A stretch of DNA of 64,000 nucleotides from Saprospiraceae bacterium (GCA_026129545.1 JAHCHX010000007.1:1-64000), one strand, 5' to 3'. Positions 51,602 through 60,187 are shown, counted from the stretch's first letter. The notes: generated by a model from the letters alone, not told the origin. Program-made: numbers and translations.

Positions 51602-52489
51602 ATGGCACTCAATCTATATGAAATCGTAACCGCGCGCATCATTGCAGCCCTCGAAAGCGGCAAAGCCCCTTGGCGCAAACCCTGGACGGCTTACGGCTTC
51701 CCGTCCAACTATTTCCGGCATCACACCTATCAGGGAATCAACGCCCTCGTGCTGAATTTTACCGAGTACGAACACCCGTTTTTTGCCACCCTGCACCAAG
51801 TCAACGAGCACGGCGGCAGCATCCGAAAAGGCGCGAAGGCCGAGCAGGTCTATTTTTTCAAATACCTGTATTTCGACCGCGACGGGCAGAAGGTCAGCGC
51901 ATTGGACTACAAAGCCTTGCGCGAAATCGGCCATCACGGGAAGTGCAAGCGGTTTTTGCAATACTTCAACGTGTTCAACGTCGCCGATTTTGAAGGCATA
52001 GAAGTTCGCTTGCCAGAGCCGCCGCCTGGCGACGGATGCGAACGCGCCGCCGCTTTGCTCCAAAATCTCCCGGAGCAGCCCCACCTGATTCGGACGGTAA
52101 AAGACCGGGCTTTTTATTCCGCCGTGACCGACCGAATCAATATGCCCTACGAACGCCAGTTCGTGAGCATGGAGGAATACTACTGCACCTTTTTCCACGA
52201 ATTGACCCACTGGACCGGCCATCCGTGCCGACTTCACCGGCTCGAACCCGCCACTTTCGGCACAGAGCCTTACGCCAAAGAGGAACTGGTTGCCGAAATC
52301 GGCGCGGCTTTCCTCTGCGCCCGTACCGGCATTGCCCGTCCCGAAGTGACCGACAACACCGCCGCTTACCTGCGCGGCTGGATTGACCGGCTCAAAGGTG
52401 ACAACACGCTCATTTTCGATGCGGCCAGCGATGCCCGCAAAGCCGCCGCCTGGCTTTGCAACGAAGTCACCGAACCCGTCGAAGTATAA
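51602..52489 (+). CDS. ArdC-like antirestriction protein
   Basis: 295 residues from MALNLYEIVTARIIAALESG. The longer frame from 50807 runs through two other genes and is rejected. Residues 1-120 match the ssDNA-binding domain of ArdC (APWRKPWTAYGFPSNYFRHHTYQGINALVL, GSIRKGAKAEQVYFF). Residues 185-260 have a zincin site (YCTFFHELTHWTGHPCRL) and YAKEELVAEIGAAFLC. ArdC protects incoming DNA from restriction during transfer. It supports a conjugative or mobile origin. Confidence 0.92.
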   Translation: MALNLYEIVTARIIAALESGKAPWRKPWTAYGFPSNYFRHHTYQGINALVLNFTEYEHPFFATLHQVNEHGGSIRKGAKAEQVYFFKYLYFDRDGQKVSALDYKALREIGHHGKCKRFLQYFNVFNVADFEGIEVRLPEPPPGDGCERAAALLQNLPEQPHLIRTVKDRAFYSAVTDRINMPYERQFVSMEEYYCTFFHELTHWTGHPCRLHRLEPATFGTEPYAKEELVAEIGAAFLCARTGIARPEVTDNTAAYLRGWIDRLKGDNTLIFDAASDARKAAAWLCNEVTEPVEV

Positions 52490-52510
52490 ACATTTTCCCG
52501 CTCCTATTCC

Positions 52511-52549
52511 GCCCCCTCTCCGACGGAGAGGGGGTCGGGGGGTGAGGCT
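52511..52549 (+). repeat. C-rich/G-rich hairpin repeat, copy 3
   Basis: CCCCCTCTCC gac GGAGAGGGGG then TCGGGGGGTGAGG, 14 nt before the ATG at 52564. Confidence 0.7.
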
Positions 52550-52563
52550 CAACCATTTTCATC

Positions 52564-53172
52564 ATGGAAAACTTAAAAAATCTCTTCCATTTCACCCGCA
52601 AGGAACGTTTGGGCGTAGTCTCTCTGATGCTCCTTTGTGCCGTCGTTTTTTTGCTGCCGGAAGTTTGGCGACGGATCCGCCCGGAGCGCAAAACCGATTT
52701 TACCGCGTTTCAGAATGACATTGCCCGGTTCAAAGAAGAGTTTGCCCAGCAGGAAGCCATCGAACGCGCCCGGCAGGACAGCCTTAAAGCCGCCGGTGTC
52801 CAAGACCGCGACCAGGACGGCCGGATTGAAGATTGGGAAATCGAGCGGCAGGAAAAGTGGGACAGCACCAGTCGGCAATGGGCGCGGGTAAAAGCCGAAC
52901 GCCGGACGGCCTACGAGACGGAGCGCCGCCAACAAGCGGCCAGCGTTCAGCACCGCAAGGCCGACCCTTGTCGCGGCCAACTGCTCGACGTCAACACAGC
53001 GACCGCCGCCGATTTCGAGCGACTGCCCGGTATCGGCCCGACGCTGGCCGGACGAATCGTGAAGTTTCGCGCCAAACTTGGCCGCTTCCCCTCGGTCGAA
53101 ACCCTGGCCCGAACCTACGGACTGCCCGACAGCACTTTCTGGCTAATCCGGCCTTGTTTGACGCTCAAATAA
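52564..53172 (+). CDS. ComEA-like helix-hairpin-helix protein with EF-hand loop
   Basis: 202 residues. TM near 18-33 (VVSLMLLCAVVFLLP), a coiled region, an EF-hand-type loop DRDQDGRIEDWE at about 81-92, and a C-terminal helix-hairpin-helix (LLDVNTATAADFERLPGIGPTLAGRIVKFRAKLGRF, about 140-175) followed by GLPDSTFWLIRPCL. ComEA proteins bind DNA at the membrane surface for uptake. The calcium-loop motif between is not usual. It may serve DNA entry or transfer of the element. Confidence 0.85.
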   Translation: MENLKNLFHFTRKERLGVVSLMLLCAVVFLLPEVWRRIRPERKTDFTAFQNDIARFKEEFAQQEAIERARQDSLKAAGVQDRDQDGRIEDWEIERQEKWDSTSRQWARVKAERRTAYETERRQQAASVQHRKADPCRGQLLDVNTATAADFERLPGIGPTLAGRIVKFRAKLGRFPSVETLARTYGLPDSTFWLIRPCLTLK

Positions 53173-53259
53173 TGCCCGCTTTTTGTCGAACTTGGGCCAA
53201 TTCGCTGGAATAAACAACTAAAAACGCCATTTTTTCGCCATCACAACACACAACACGCC

Positions 53260-53529
53260 ATGAATGCGCAAGAAATGTATGAACAAGCCATGCGCGAACT
53301 CGCCGCCAAAATCAGCCTAATCCGCTCCGGCGACCTCGCCGGCGACCATCCGATAAAACAGGGCGACAACTACGGTACTTCCTGTTCGATTTGTGGCGAG
53401 CGCCTCGCCGGATACGGCTACAATGCCCGCGACTTTTCCCTGCCCTGCCTTCACGAATGGTGGCCCACCGGAGATGGCTTTCACGAAGTTTGCACCTTCT
53501 GTGAATCCGTCCGCCAGGCGGATACATAA
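53260..53529 (+). CDS. Small protein with two Cys pairs
   Basis: 89 residues. TSCSICGERL and EVCTFCESV are two CxxC knuckles about 35 residues apart, with a Trp/His-rich link (CLHEWWPTGDGFH), so a zinc-ribbon is likely. A strong terminator follows the stop. No family was recognised. Confidence 0.6.
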   Translation: MNAQEMYEQAMRELAAKISLIRSGDLAGDHPIKQGDNYGTSCSICGERLAGYGYNARDFSLPCLHEWWPTGDGFHEVCTFCESVRQADT

Positions 53530-53539
53530 ACTCAAATTA

Positions 53540-53592
53540 TTGGGAAAGTCGCCCATTTTAGCAGCGTTCGTTGGGCGATTTTCCCAATTTTT
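53540..53592 (+). terminator. Intrinsic terminator
   Basis: TTGGGAAAGTCGCCCA and TGGGCGATTTTCCCAA form a 16-bp stem with one G-U pair, followed by a T-run (TTTTTT). Confidence 0.9.
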
Positions 53593-53684
53593 TATCTTAT
53601 TTTTGTTTCCAATAACACCCCGACCAACCAGCGCGGGATTAGCCACCTCGCGTAATATTTGTTCATTAAAAAGCCTCATTTTCT

Positions 53685-53723
53685 ACCCCTCTCCACCGGA
53701 AAGGGGGCCGGGGGGTGAGGCTC
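53685..53723 (+). repeat. C-rich/G-rich hairpin repeat, copy 4
   Basis: CCCCTCTCC acc GGAAAGGGGG then CCGGGGGGTGAGG, 11 nt before the ATG at 53734. The stem carries one mismatch. Confidence 0.65.
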
Positions 53724-53733
53724 CTCACACAGC

Positions 53734-54156
53734 ATGAAAAAAGCCACTTTCTCCGCAGCCGCTGCACTTCTCGCGGCGGCGCTCGCCGTGTTCTGCGCCA
53801 AGCAACCGGAACTCGCCGACGAGCCGACCAGTGAAATCATCACTGTTCGCTACATCTACCGGGACTTTGCCAACAGCCCCTCCATTCTCGAAGACCCCAC
53901 CAAAGAGCGTTACCGCAGCGTCGCCCATTTTTTCTGTTACCAGGACGGACGCATGGTGATGTTCAGCCCGCTTCGGCTCGATACCGCCTACTTTGAGCCG
54001 CTGACGCTGGCCGTCAGGTGTTGGAGCATCGCACCCTACACCGGCCCCCAGGAGCACTACGCCGACCACATGGTCATTCGGGCCGAGATGGCAGACCCCA
54101 CCATCACCCGTAACGACTTCGATTTTACTTTCAAATTGCGGGTGCTGCTCCCCTGA
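53734..54156 (+). CDS. Hypothetical lipoprotein
   Basis: 140 residues. The signal MKKATFSAAAALLAAALAVFC gives a lipid-modified Cys21. Body: IITVRYIYRDFANSPSILED, MVMFSPLRLDTAYFEPLTLAV. No family was recognised. Preceded by a hairpin repeat. Confidence 0.6.
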   Translation: MKKATFSAAAALLAAALAVFCAKQPELADEPTSEIITVRYIYRDFANSPSILEDPTKERYRSVAHFFCYQDGRMVMFSPLRLDTAYFEPLTLAVRCWSIAPYTGPQEHYADHMVIRAEMADPTITRNDFDFTFKLRVLLP

Positions 54157-54246
54157 ATAACCTCCCGGCTGACGTGCGGCCTCGTTTCGTGTCGCCCTAC
54201 CCTACCCGGGTGGGACTGAATTTTTTTACCTGAAACATCTCCAATC

Positions 54247-55755
54247 ATGTCTAAACATCCTGTTCCCGACCTCCTCATGGTGGATGCTTTTTGCGGCGCG
54301 GGCGGTGTCACTACCGGCGCCAGGGCTTCCGGCATTTGCCGCGTCGTCGCGGGCATCAACCACGACCCCGTCGCCATCGCTTCCCATGCGGCCAACCATC
54401 CCGACACCCATCATTTCATCGAGGACATTCGCACGATGCCGCTCGATGAGTTGACGAGCGCCGTCGCGCGCTACCGCCGACTGTTTCCTTCGGCAAAATT
54501 GAGTTTTTGGGCTTCGCTCGAATGCACCCAATTCTCAAAAGCCAAAGGCGGCAAAGCCCGGAAAGCCGACAGCCGGATGCTCGCTTGGAGCCTGCCGCGA
54601 TACATCACCGCGCTCGATCCCGACTACATCCAAATCGAAAACGTGGAAGAATTTATGAGTTGGGGCGAACTCGACGCTGAGGGCAAACCCATTTCCAAAC
54701 GCGAAGGCCGCGAATACATCCGCTGGGTAAAAGCCGTCTGCGCAATGGGCTACGTCCACGACTGGCGCATCCTCAACGCCGCCGATTTTGGAGCCTACAC
54801 GTCCCGCAGTCGCTTTTTCTGCGTGTTTCACAAACCCGGTCTGCCCCACGCCTGGCCGCAGCCGACCCACGCCCGCCGCCCCTTGCGCGGCAATCTTTTC
54901 GCCGACGACCGCCTGCCTTGGAAGCCGGTAGCCGACGTGCTCGATTTCGGCAACCTCGGCACGTCCATCTTTGGCCGCAAGCGCCCCATTGCTGACAAAA
55001 CCATCCTGCGCATCCTGAAAGGGCTGCAAAAATACCTGCCGCCCGCACACATGGAACAACGGCCCAACGTCGGGCTGCTGATGACCTACAACTCGCCGGG
55101 ATATTGTCTGCCCCTCAGTGTGCCGGCAGGCGCCGTCGCCACCAAAGGCCACAAAGCCATCGTGACCCCGCTTTTACAAACCTATTACAACAACGGCCAC
55201 ACCACCCCGGTCGGTGAACCCGCCCGCACCGTTACCACCCGCGACCGCATCGGCCTTGTTTCTCCGGTGCAATGGCTCGACCGTCAGTTTTCCAACGGCT
55301 ATGCTTCTCCGCTGCACGAGCCCGCAGGCAGCCTGCTGACCACGCCCAAAATGAACCTGTGCAGCGCCTTCCTCGTCAACCCGCAGTTTCAAAGTGCAGG
55401 AAGTCCGGTCACCCGACCCGCGCCGACCGTCATTGCCTCCCAACGCTCCTACCCGCTTTCCGTCGCATGTGCCTGCCGGGGTCAGGAAAAATGGGCCGTG
55501 CAGGACGACGACAGCGAGGCCATGCGCGAACTCAAACAATTCATGCGCAACCGCCAGGTGGCCGATATTTTCCTGCGGATGCTCGACGTGGACGAACTAA
55601 AAGCCATCCAGGGCTTCCCGCCCGGTTACATTTTGAAAGGCACAAAGGAGCACCAGAAAAAATTCATCGGCAACGCCGTGGTGCCGGAAGTCGTGGCGGC
55701 TTGGCTGCGCGCCATCAGCCATACCCTGCGCACCGCTCCGCCGGTCATTTTGTAG
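54247..55755 (+). CDS. C5 DNA cytosine methyltransferase
   Basis: 502 residues. Motif I is MVDAFCGAGGVTTGARASG (11-29). Motif IV is LECTQFSKAKGG with catalytic Cys93, where the usual Pro before the Cys is replaced by Glu. Motif VI is YIQIENVEEF (Glu131). A target-recognition region lies about 220-440, and the C-terminal motif X is IGNAVVPEVVAAWLRA. It methylates cytosine in DNA. No cognate restriction enzyme lies beside it, so it is probably an orphan used for element protection. Confidence 0.93.
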   Translation: MSKHPVPDLLMVDAFCGAGGVTTGARASGICRVVAGINHDPVAIASHAANHPDTHHFIEDIRTMPLDELTSAVARYRRLFPSAKLSFWASLECTQFSKAKGGKARKADSRMLAWSLPRYITALDPDYIQIENVEEFMSWGELDAEGKPISKREGREYIRWVKAVCAMGYVHDWRILNAADFGAYTSRSRFFCVFHKPGLPHAWPQPTHARRPLRGNLFADDRLPWKPVADVLDFGNLGTSIFGRKRPIADKTILRILKGLQKYLPPAHMEQRPNVGLLMTYNSPGYCLPLSVPAGAVATKGHKAIVTPLLQTYYNNGHTTPVGEPARTVTTRDRIGLVSPVQWLDRQFSNGYASPLHEPAGSLLTTPKMNLCSAFLVNPQFQSAGSPVTRPAPTVIASQRSYPLSVACACRGQEKWAVQDDDSEAMRELKQFMRNRQVADIFLRMLDVDELKAIQGFPPGYILKGTKEHQKKFIGNAVVPEVVAAWLRAISHTLRTAPPVIL

Positions 55756-55849
55756 CCGTTATAAGGCTGTTTTCAGGAGCAATCACCCATCGTTTACTCA
55801 TACAAAATTTCCTCAACAAGATTGTTAAAAATTCAAAAAAGCCTCGTCT

Positions 55850-56401
55850 ATGAAAAGTTGGCTAACCTTCCTGTTGCTCTTGACTTGTTTCAACGGCCCC
55901 TCCCCCACCCCGCCCGACGAATCCTGCCAATCCTGTCCGTCAGCAGCCGGTACACTCGATTCCACCGGGCTTCGCGGCCAGTCCGTTGGTATCGTGGACG
56001 GCGATACCTTCGACCTGCTCCCGCTTGCCCCGGCGCCGGCCGAACCCATCCGCATCCGGCTCGAAGGCATAGACGCCCCGGAAAAAAGCCAGCCCTACGG
56101 CAAAGCCGCCAAACAGTATCTCGGCGAATTAATTTTTGGAAAAGTAGTCCGCGCCGACGGCGCTAAAAAAGACCGCAATGGGCGCCGCATCTGCACCGTG
56201 TTCGTGGCCGATACCCTCGATGTCAACCGAGCGATGGTCGCGACGGGTTACGCCTGGCATTTTAAGAAATATTCCAACGACCCGGTGCTCGACAGCCTTG
56301 AACGAAGCGCCCGCGTCGTCCGTGCCGGGTTGTGGGCGGCCACCGAGCCGCCGATCGCGCCCTGGGACTGGCGGAAAGGGAAAAGATACAACAGGAACTA
56401 A
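55850..56401 (+). CDS. Thermonuclease (SNase) family lipoprotein
   Basis: 183 residues. The signal MKSWLTFLLLLTC gives a lipobox Cys13. The SNase fold signatures are GIVDGDTFDLLPL, IRIRLEGIDAPEKSQPYGKAAKQYL (catalytic Arg and Asp region), KKDRNGRRICTVFVADTLDVNRAMVATGYAWH and ARVVRAGLWA. A calcium-dependent nuclease anchored in the envelope, cutting DNA or RNA outside the cytoplasm. Confidence 0.92.
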   Translation: MKSWLTFLLLLTCFNGPSPTPPDESCQSCPSAAGTLDSTGLRGQSVGIVDGDTFDLLPLAPAPAEPIRIRLEGIDAPEKSQPYGKAAKQYLGELIFGKVVRADGAKKDRNGRRICTVFVADTLDVNRAMVATGYAWHFKKYSNDPVLDSLERSARVVRAGLWAATEPPIAPWDWRKGKRYNRN

Positions 56402-56416
56402 ACCCGGCAGGATTCA

Positions 56417-57406
56417 CTATTGACTACCCCAGTACTCATATCTCGATTTTGTTACCATACCGGCGACTGCCGAATTTGAATTAATTTGAAACACCGTCTT
56501 TTGGTGCGCATCCAGTTCCAATTTTTCCTGCTCGAATCGTTCCAGCATTGCTTTGTTGTCGGGGTGATCCGTGGGCGCGAGCACGAACGGCAACCCGCTG
56601 TCCGCATCCGTTCCGTTGATGTTCCCGTCCTCCATCCGCAAATCCTTGACCCTGTACGCCAACGGCGACGGATAGCGCCCCTCTGCCACTTCGCCCTTTA
56701 AATCAGCAGGCACAGCGTGAAAAGCACACAAGGCCAGCCATTTGCCTCCAACAAAATAGGTCTCCACAGACTCGCTCCGGTAAACGATGTACCGATGCCG
56801 GGCGTATTCGAGCACAAACAGACCTTCCTCAAAAGACTGACAGATACTGCGCACACGCTCCAACTCGGCCTTGGCATCTTCAAAATATCGTTCCGGCAAA
56901 AACAGCGCGTTCAGCATGATGACGCACTGCCGGATGTGGCCTAAGGCAACAGAACCGAAAAGGCTTGGCTCGCTCGGATGCATCAGGTAATTCCGCACAT
57001 CTTTCAGCCAAATCAAGGTGCTTTTTGTCGGCTTTGCCGCCTCTTTCGCGGCCAATTCGTTTATCAGGGTATTCAACACCTTCTTCCGGGCTTTCCCCTT
57101 GTTATCGAGGATTTCGAGAGCGATGCTCAACGCTTTGCACCGCATTTTCACCGCCATTTCCAGCACCCGCAGCAATTTCACCAGCGCCTCGTCCATTGCC
57201 GGGTAATGGTAGTAGGCGTGCGCCATGATATGTTCTGCAATCGCGTAACCTTCCCCCACTTCCGGTGGTACGTCTTTGTGAAAACGTCCTTTGACCACGA
57301 ATTTTTCCGCATAACTTTCAAAATCCGTCACGCCGGAGAAGATTGTCCAGATGTTGTCAGGGGTGTGGAAATCCATGAGGAAAGGCTGTTCCATTGTTGA
57401 AGTCAT
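56417..57406 (-). CDS. HEPN-like protein paired with a PD-(D/E)XK_4 protein
   Basis: 329 residues, no signal peptide. The helical N-terminal half includes LIWLKDVRNYLMHPSE with Arg138-x4-His143, the HEPN ribonuclease motif (RN...H form). The C-terminal half is mixed. It follows the nuclease gene at 57426 by 19 nt in the same direction, making a two-gene set. HEPN plus nuclease pairs are common in phage defence. The activity here is inference. Confidence 0.65.
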   Translation of the reverse strand: MTSTMEQPFLMDFHTPDNIWTIFSGVTDFESYAEKFVVKGRFHKDVPPEVGEGYAIAEHIMAHAYYHYPAMDEALVKLLRVLEMAVKMRCKALSIALEILDNKGKARKKVLNTLINELAAKEAAKPTKSTLIWLKDVRNYLMHPSEPSLFGSVALGHIRQCVIMLNALFLPERYFEDAKAELERVRSICQSFEEGLFVLEYARHRYIVYRSESVETYFVGGKWLALCAFHAVPADLKGEVAEGRYPSPLAYRVKDLRMEDGNINGTDADSGLPFVLAPTDHPDNKAMLERFEQEKLELDAHQKTVFQINSNSAVAGMVTKSRYEYWGSQ

Positions 57407-57425
57407 TTTGGGTTGAAAATGGCAA

Positions 57426-58610
57426 TCAGCCCGGTTTAAGCGTCTCGCGGGCTATATCGCGCATTGCCGTGACGCGCTGCCGGATCGCGTCATTGATTTT
57501 GCCGGAAAGAATTTCAGCACACAATGTATCGGCCGGGTAATCATCCCATTTTTTGTAACAAGCCCACCAAAGTTCGGACTGTGCGCCATTGAACTCCTTG
57601 CGAAAACGCTCTTTCAACGCGGTCAAATCCCGCCCGCTTTGCAAAGGGCGGCGTTCATTCAAGGGGTCTTTGGGGTACGAAAATCCGAAAAAAAGCCCTC
57701 TGGGAAAGGTGTCGAATTGAAACGTGATCTGAATACCGGCTTCCTCAAAAATTTTGTCGCCTCCGAAAGCAAATCCCTGCCACCGTTTGCCGCTTTCTAA
57801 GTAAGTGAAAACCCACAGGTCGAGATCGTCCGCGATTTTCTTCAACTCAGGCCTCCACGTCTCGATGAGCCTGTCGTAAACCGGCTTCGTCAGCGATTGC
57901 AATTCGACAAATGATTTGAGGTGATCGGGGCTGCTGAAAATTTTGTTGAGGATATCGGTTTGCATTTTGCCGTCAAAATTTTGGTTGGTCAGTTGTTTGA
58001 TAAGTTCGATGTACTGGGCAATAGTTTCCCGTACGTTGGGCAGGCGCGCCGCCTTTTCTCGGCAGGCTTCCAGCCAGTTCAGCATATCGCTCTCGTAGGA
58101 AATGCAAGTAAATTGCTCTTCGGTAAGGCGACCGTTGCCCGTGCTTCCCCCGCCCGGTTTTGAACCAAACAACGTGAGGTAATAAAGCCTGGCATCCCGG
58201 TCGAAGCGGTGGTAACGCAGCAACTGGTTGGGCTGGTCGCCCGCGAAAATCTTGTTCTCAATCAGGATGCGCCTGCCCCTGCTTTCAATCACCAAATCAA
58301 TGCGCCCGCCGTCCTCGTCGCTCACCCTGCCGATGTAGAATTCAGCCGTCACCTTTGCCACTGATGCATCAAAATCATCAATCTTGAATTGGGCCAAAAA
58401 CAGGTCCAGAAAAACGGGCCCTATGCCGTGACTGCCCGCCGGGCTGAGCAACTCAGCTAAAAAAAGGGAGTGCGTTCGCACCTCGTCGCTCTCCAAACCG
58501 AGTACCCGGAATATGTTGAACCGCTCGCCGGGTTGCCGGCCTACCAGTTCATAGGCCTTGCGCAAGGTGCTTGTTTCGTGTAAAAGAAAATCAATAGATG
58601 GGTCTGGCAT
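57426..58610 (-). CDS. PD-(D/E)XK_4-type nuclease
   Basis: 394 residues. The opening NIFRVLGLESDEVRTHSLFLAELLSPAGSHGIGPVFL (about 32-68) is the family start (Glu and HS motif). The core is GGRIDLVIESRGRRILIENKIFAGDQPNQLLRYH, with Asp105, Glu118-x-Lys120 and Gln129. These residues form the usual PD-(D/E)XK site. The rest (180-394) is of unknown role and probably senses a trigger. First gene of the pair with the HEPN-like gene. Confidence 0.85.
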   Translation of the reverse strand: MPDPSIDFLLHETSTLRKAYELVGRQPGERFNIFRVLGLESDEVRTHSLFLAELLSPAGSHGIGPVFLDLFLAQFKIDDFDASVAKVTAEFYIGRVSDEDGGRIDLVIESRGRRILIENKIFAGDQPNQLLRYHRFDRDARLYYLTLFGSKPGGGSTGNGRLTEEQFTCISYESDMLNWLEACREKAARLPNVRETIAQYIELIKQLTNQNFDGKMQTDILNKIFSSPDHLKSFVELQSLTKPVYDRLIETWRPELKKIADDLDLWVFTYLESGKRWQGFAFGGDKIFEEAGIQITFQFDTFPRGLFFGFSYPKDPLNERRPLQSGRDLTALKERFRKEFNGAQSELWWACYKKWDDYPADTLCAEILSGKINDAIRQRVTAMRDIARETLKPG

Positions 58611-58886
58611 AGTTGAATTTGGGTGTTAAACGAGAGTACGTTGCAAAGGAAAACATGAATTTTCCGGCTCAAATTACTCCTTCAAATATTTTGCCCATTC
58701 CACTCATGGCCGGCACACTGTTGTAAGCCGGGAAAATATTACCACTACCCTACTCCTCTTGAAACGCCAAAATAGCCAAAAAAACAGCAAAAAATTGAGT
58801 CCTTTGCCTCGCAGGTTTCGTATTTTTAACCCCATCGAACCCGATGGGATTAAGTATTTACCGCATCTGATATCATCTATTATGCC
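58611..58886. other. Divergent intergenic region
   Basis: 276 bp between the nuclease (-) and KilA-N (+) genes. It holds the palindrome at 58826-58853 and probably both promoters. No clear TAnnTTTG box was found on either strand. Confidence 0.4.
58826..58853. repeat. ATCG-core palindrome, copy 1
   Basis: TTAACCCCATCG / CGATGGGATTAA with spacer AACC, one mismatch. It shares the CCCATCG/CGATGGG core with the palindromes inside and after the KilA-N gene. Confidence 0.7.
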
Positions 58887-59762
58887 ATGAAAAAGCAGCA
58901 ACTCGAAGTTCAAGGAATCAATATCACCGTTTTGGAAGGCGATTTCATCAGCCTTACTGATATTGCCAAAAAGTTTAACGAGCAAGACCCCTTTATTCTC
59001 ATCAACAACTGGATGCGCTTGAAAGACACCATCGAACTGCTCGGTGCCTGGGAACTCTTGCACAACGATAATTTTAAACCTATCGAATTCGATAGGTTAA
59101 GAAACGAGGCGGGGCTAAATCGTTTTACGCTGTCCCCGAGCAGGTGGGCACAACAAACCAACGCCTTCGGCCTTCGGATCAAAAAAGGTCGTTACGACAG
59201 CGGCACCTTTGCCCATCAAGACTTAGCCCTCGCCTTCTGCTCCTGGCTCAGTCCGGTTTTTCACCTCTACGTCATCAAAGAATTCCAGCGTCTCAAATCC
59301 CTCGAAAATCCCGAATGGGACTTGCGCCGCTCCCTTTCCAAAGTCAACTATCACTTGCATCAGGAAGCCATTCGCGAACACATCCTGCCGGTCATTAAAG
59401 GCAATCCTACCCCATCTGGCCTGGTGGCGTTCAGCGAAGAAGCCGATATGCTCAACCAGGCCGTTTTCGGCATGACCGCCGAGCAGTGGCGCGCCGAAAA
59501 TGCCGACCTCGTAGCCAAAGGCTACAATATGCGCGACGTGGCCGACATCTATCAACTGCTCGTACTCGCCAACATCGAAGCCTACAATGAGGTCCTCATC
59601 AACCATGAGGTCGAACGCGGCATCCGCGCCATCGAGTTGCAACGCACCGCCCAACGCCAACTCGCCGCCCTTTACAACCTTAACCACCTGCCCCTCGAAA
59701 AACTGCTCTCGCCGCTGGTGCAACCCCTGCTCGACGAAAACACGTCGCCTGAAAAATCCTGA
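58887..59762 (+). CDS. KilA-N domain protein
   Basis: 291 residues. FISLTDIAKKFNEQDPFILINNWMRLKDTIELLGAW (about 21-56) and RWAQQTNAFGLRIKKGRYDSGTFAHQDLALAFCSWLSPVFHLYVIKEFQRLK make up the KilA-N domain, a DNA-binding module of phages and mobile elements. Between them is KPIEFDRLRNEAGLNRFTLS, an insert whose codons form a perfect 22-bp palindrome also found outside the gene. The C-terminal half is helical. Role: probably a regulator of the element. Confidence 0.9.
   Translation: MKKQQLEVQGINITVLEGDFISLTDIAKKFNEQDPFILINNWMRLKDTIELLGAWELLHNDNFKPIEFDRLRNEAGLNRFTLSPSRWAQQTNAFGLRIKKGRYDSGTFAHQDLALAFCSWLSPVFHLYVIKEFQRLKSLENPEWDLRRSLSKVNYHLHQEAIREHILPVIKGNPTPSGLVAFSEEADMLNQAVFGMTAEQWRAENADLVAKGYNMRDVADIYQLLVLANIEAYNEVLINHEVERGIRAIELQRTAQRQLAALYNLNHLPLEKLLSPLVQPLLDENTSPEKS
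59077..59101 (+). repeat. ATCG-core palindrome, copy 2, inside KilA-N gene
   Basis: AACCTATCGAA / TTCGATAGGTT is a perfect 22-bp palindrome. In frame it encodes KPIEFDRL. Confidence 0.8.
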
Positions 59763-59790
59763 ACCTCCCATTCCATTGATCGCTTTCTCG

Positions 59791-59836
59791 GTTCCGGTTT
59801 TAAACCCATCGAATTCGATGGGTTTAAAACCGGAAC
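59791..59836. repeat. Perfect 46-bp palindrome, copy 3, after KilA-N gene
   Basis: The left arm GTTCCGGTTTTAAACCCATC... and right arm are exact reverse complements around a central GAATTC. Read in one frame it gives KPIEFDGFKT, the same peptide as in the KilA-N insert. It may also end KilA-N transcription, although no T-run follows. Confidence 0.9.
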
Positions 59837-59854
59837 ACCCTCAACAGCATTCAA

Positions 59855-59886
59855 TAATTAGGTGATTAAATAATTACCTAATTATA
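59855..59886 (+). repeat. Octad iteron array 1 (4 units)
   Basis: TAATTAGG, TGATTAAA, TAATTACC, TAATTATA in strict 8-bp register. Confidence 0.85.
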
Positions 59887-59975
59887 AGCGCTCACCGTTT
59901 TACCCGACGGCCGCAGAACCCTGTCAAATTTTAACCGTGTCGAAATCGACACCTTTAAAAATAGTGAAAGGGAGC

Positions 59976-60015
59976 CAATTAGATAATTACTTACTTACCT
60001 AATCAGATAATTACA
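59976..60015 (+). repeat. Octad iteron array 2 (5 units)
   Basis: CAATTAGA, TAATTACT, TACTTACC, TAATCAGA, TAATTACA in strict 8-bp register. Confidence 0.85.
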
Positions 60016-60147
60016 TCCCGGCGCAGCCGGCCACACCCTAAATCTTTTCTTCTCCCCCACCCTATCCGCAAAAGATTGTGCGCTCCTTATTCAGCCCCGT
60101 TGCCGCACTCTTTGCTTTGATGCTTTCAAGCCATTTTCCATTCTTTC

Positions 60148-60187
60148 TAATTAAATACTCAAATAATTAGGTAATTACAAAATTAAA
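60148..60187 (+). repeat. Octad iteron array 3 (5 units)
   Basis: TAATTAAA, TACTCAAA, TAATTAGG, TAATTACA, AAATTAAA in strict 8-bp register. Confidence 0.8.
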
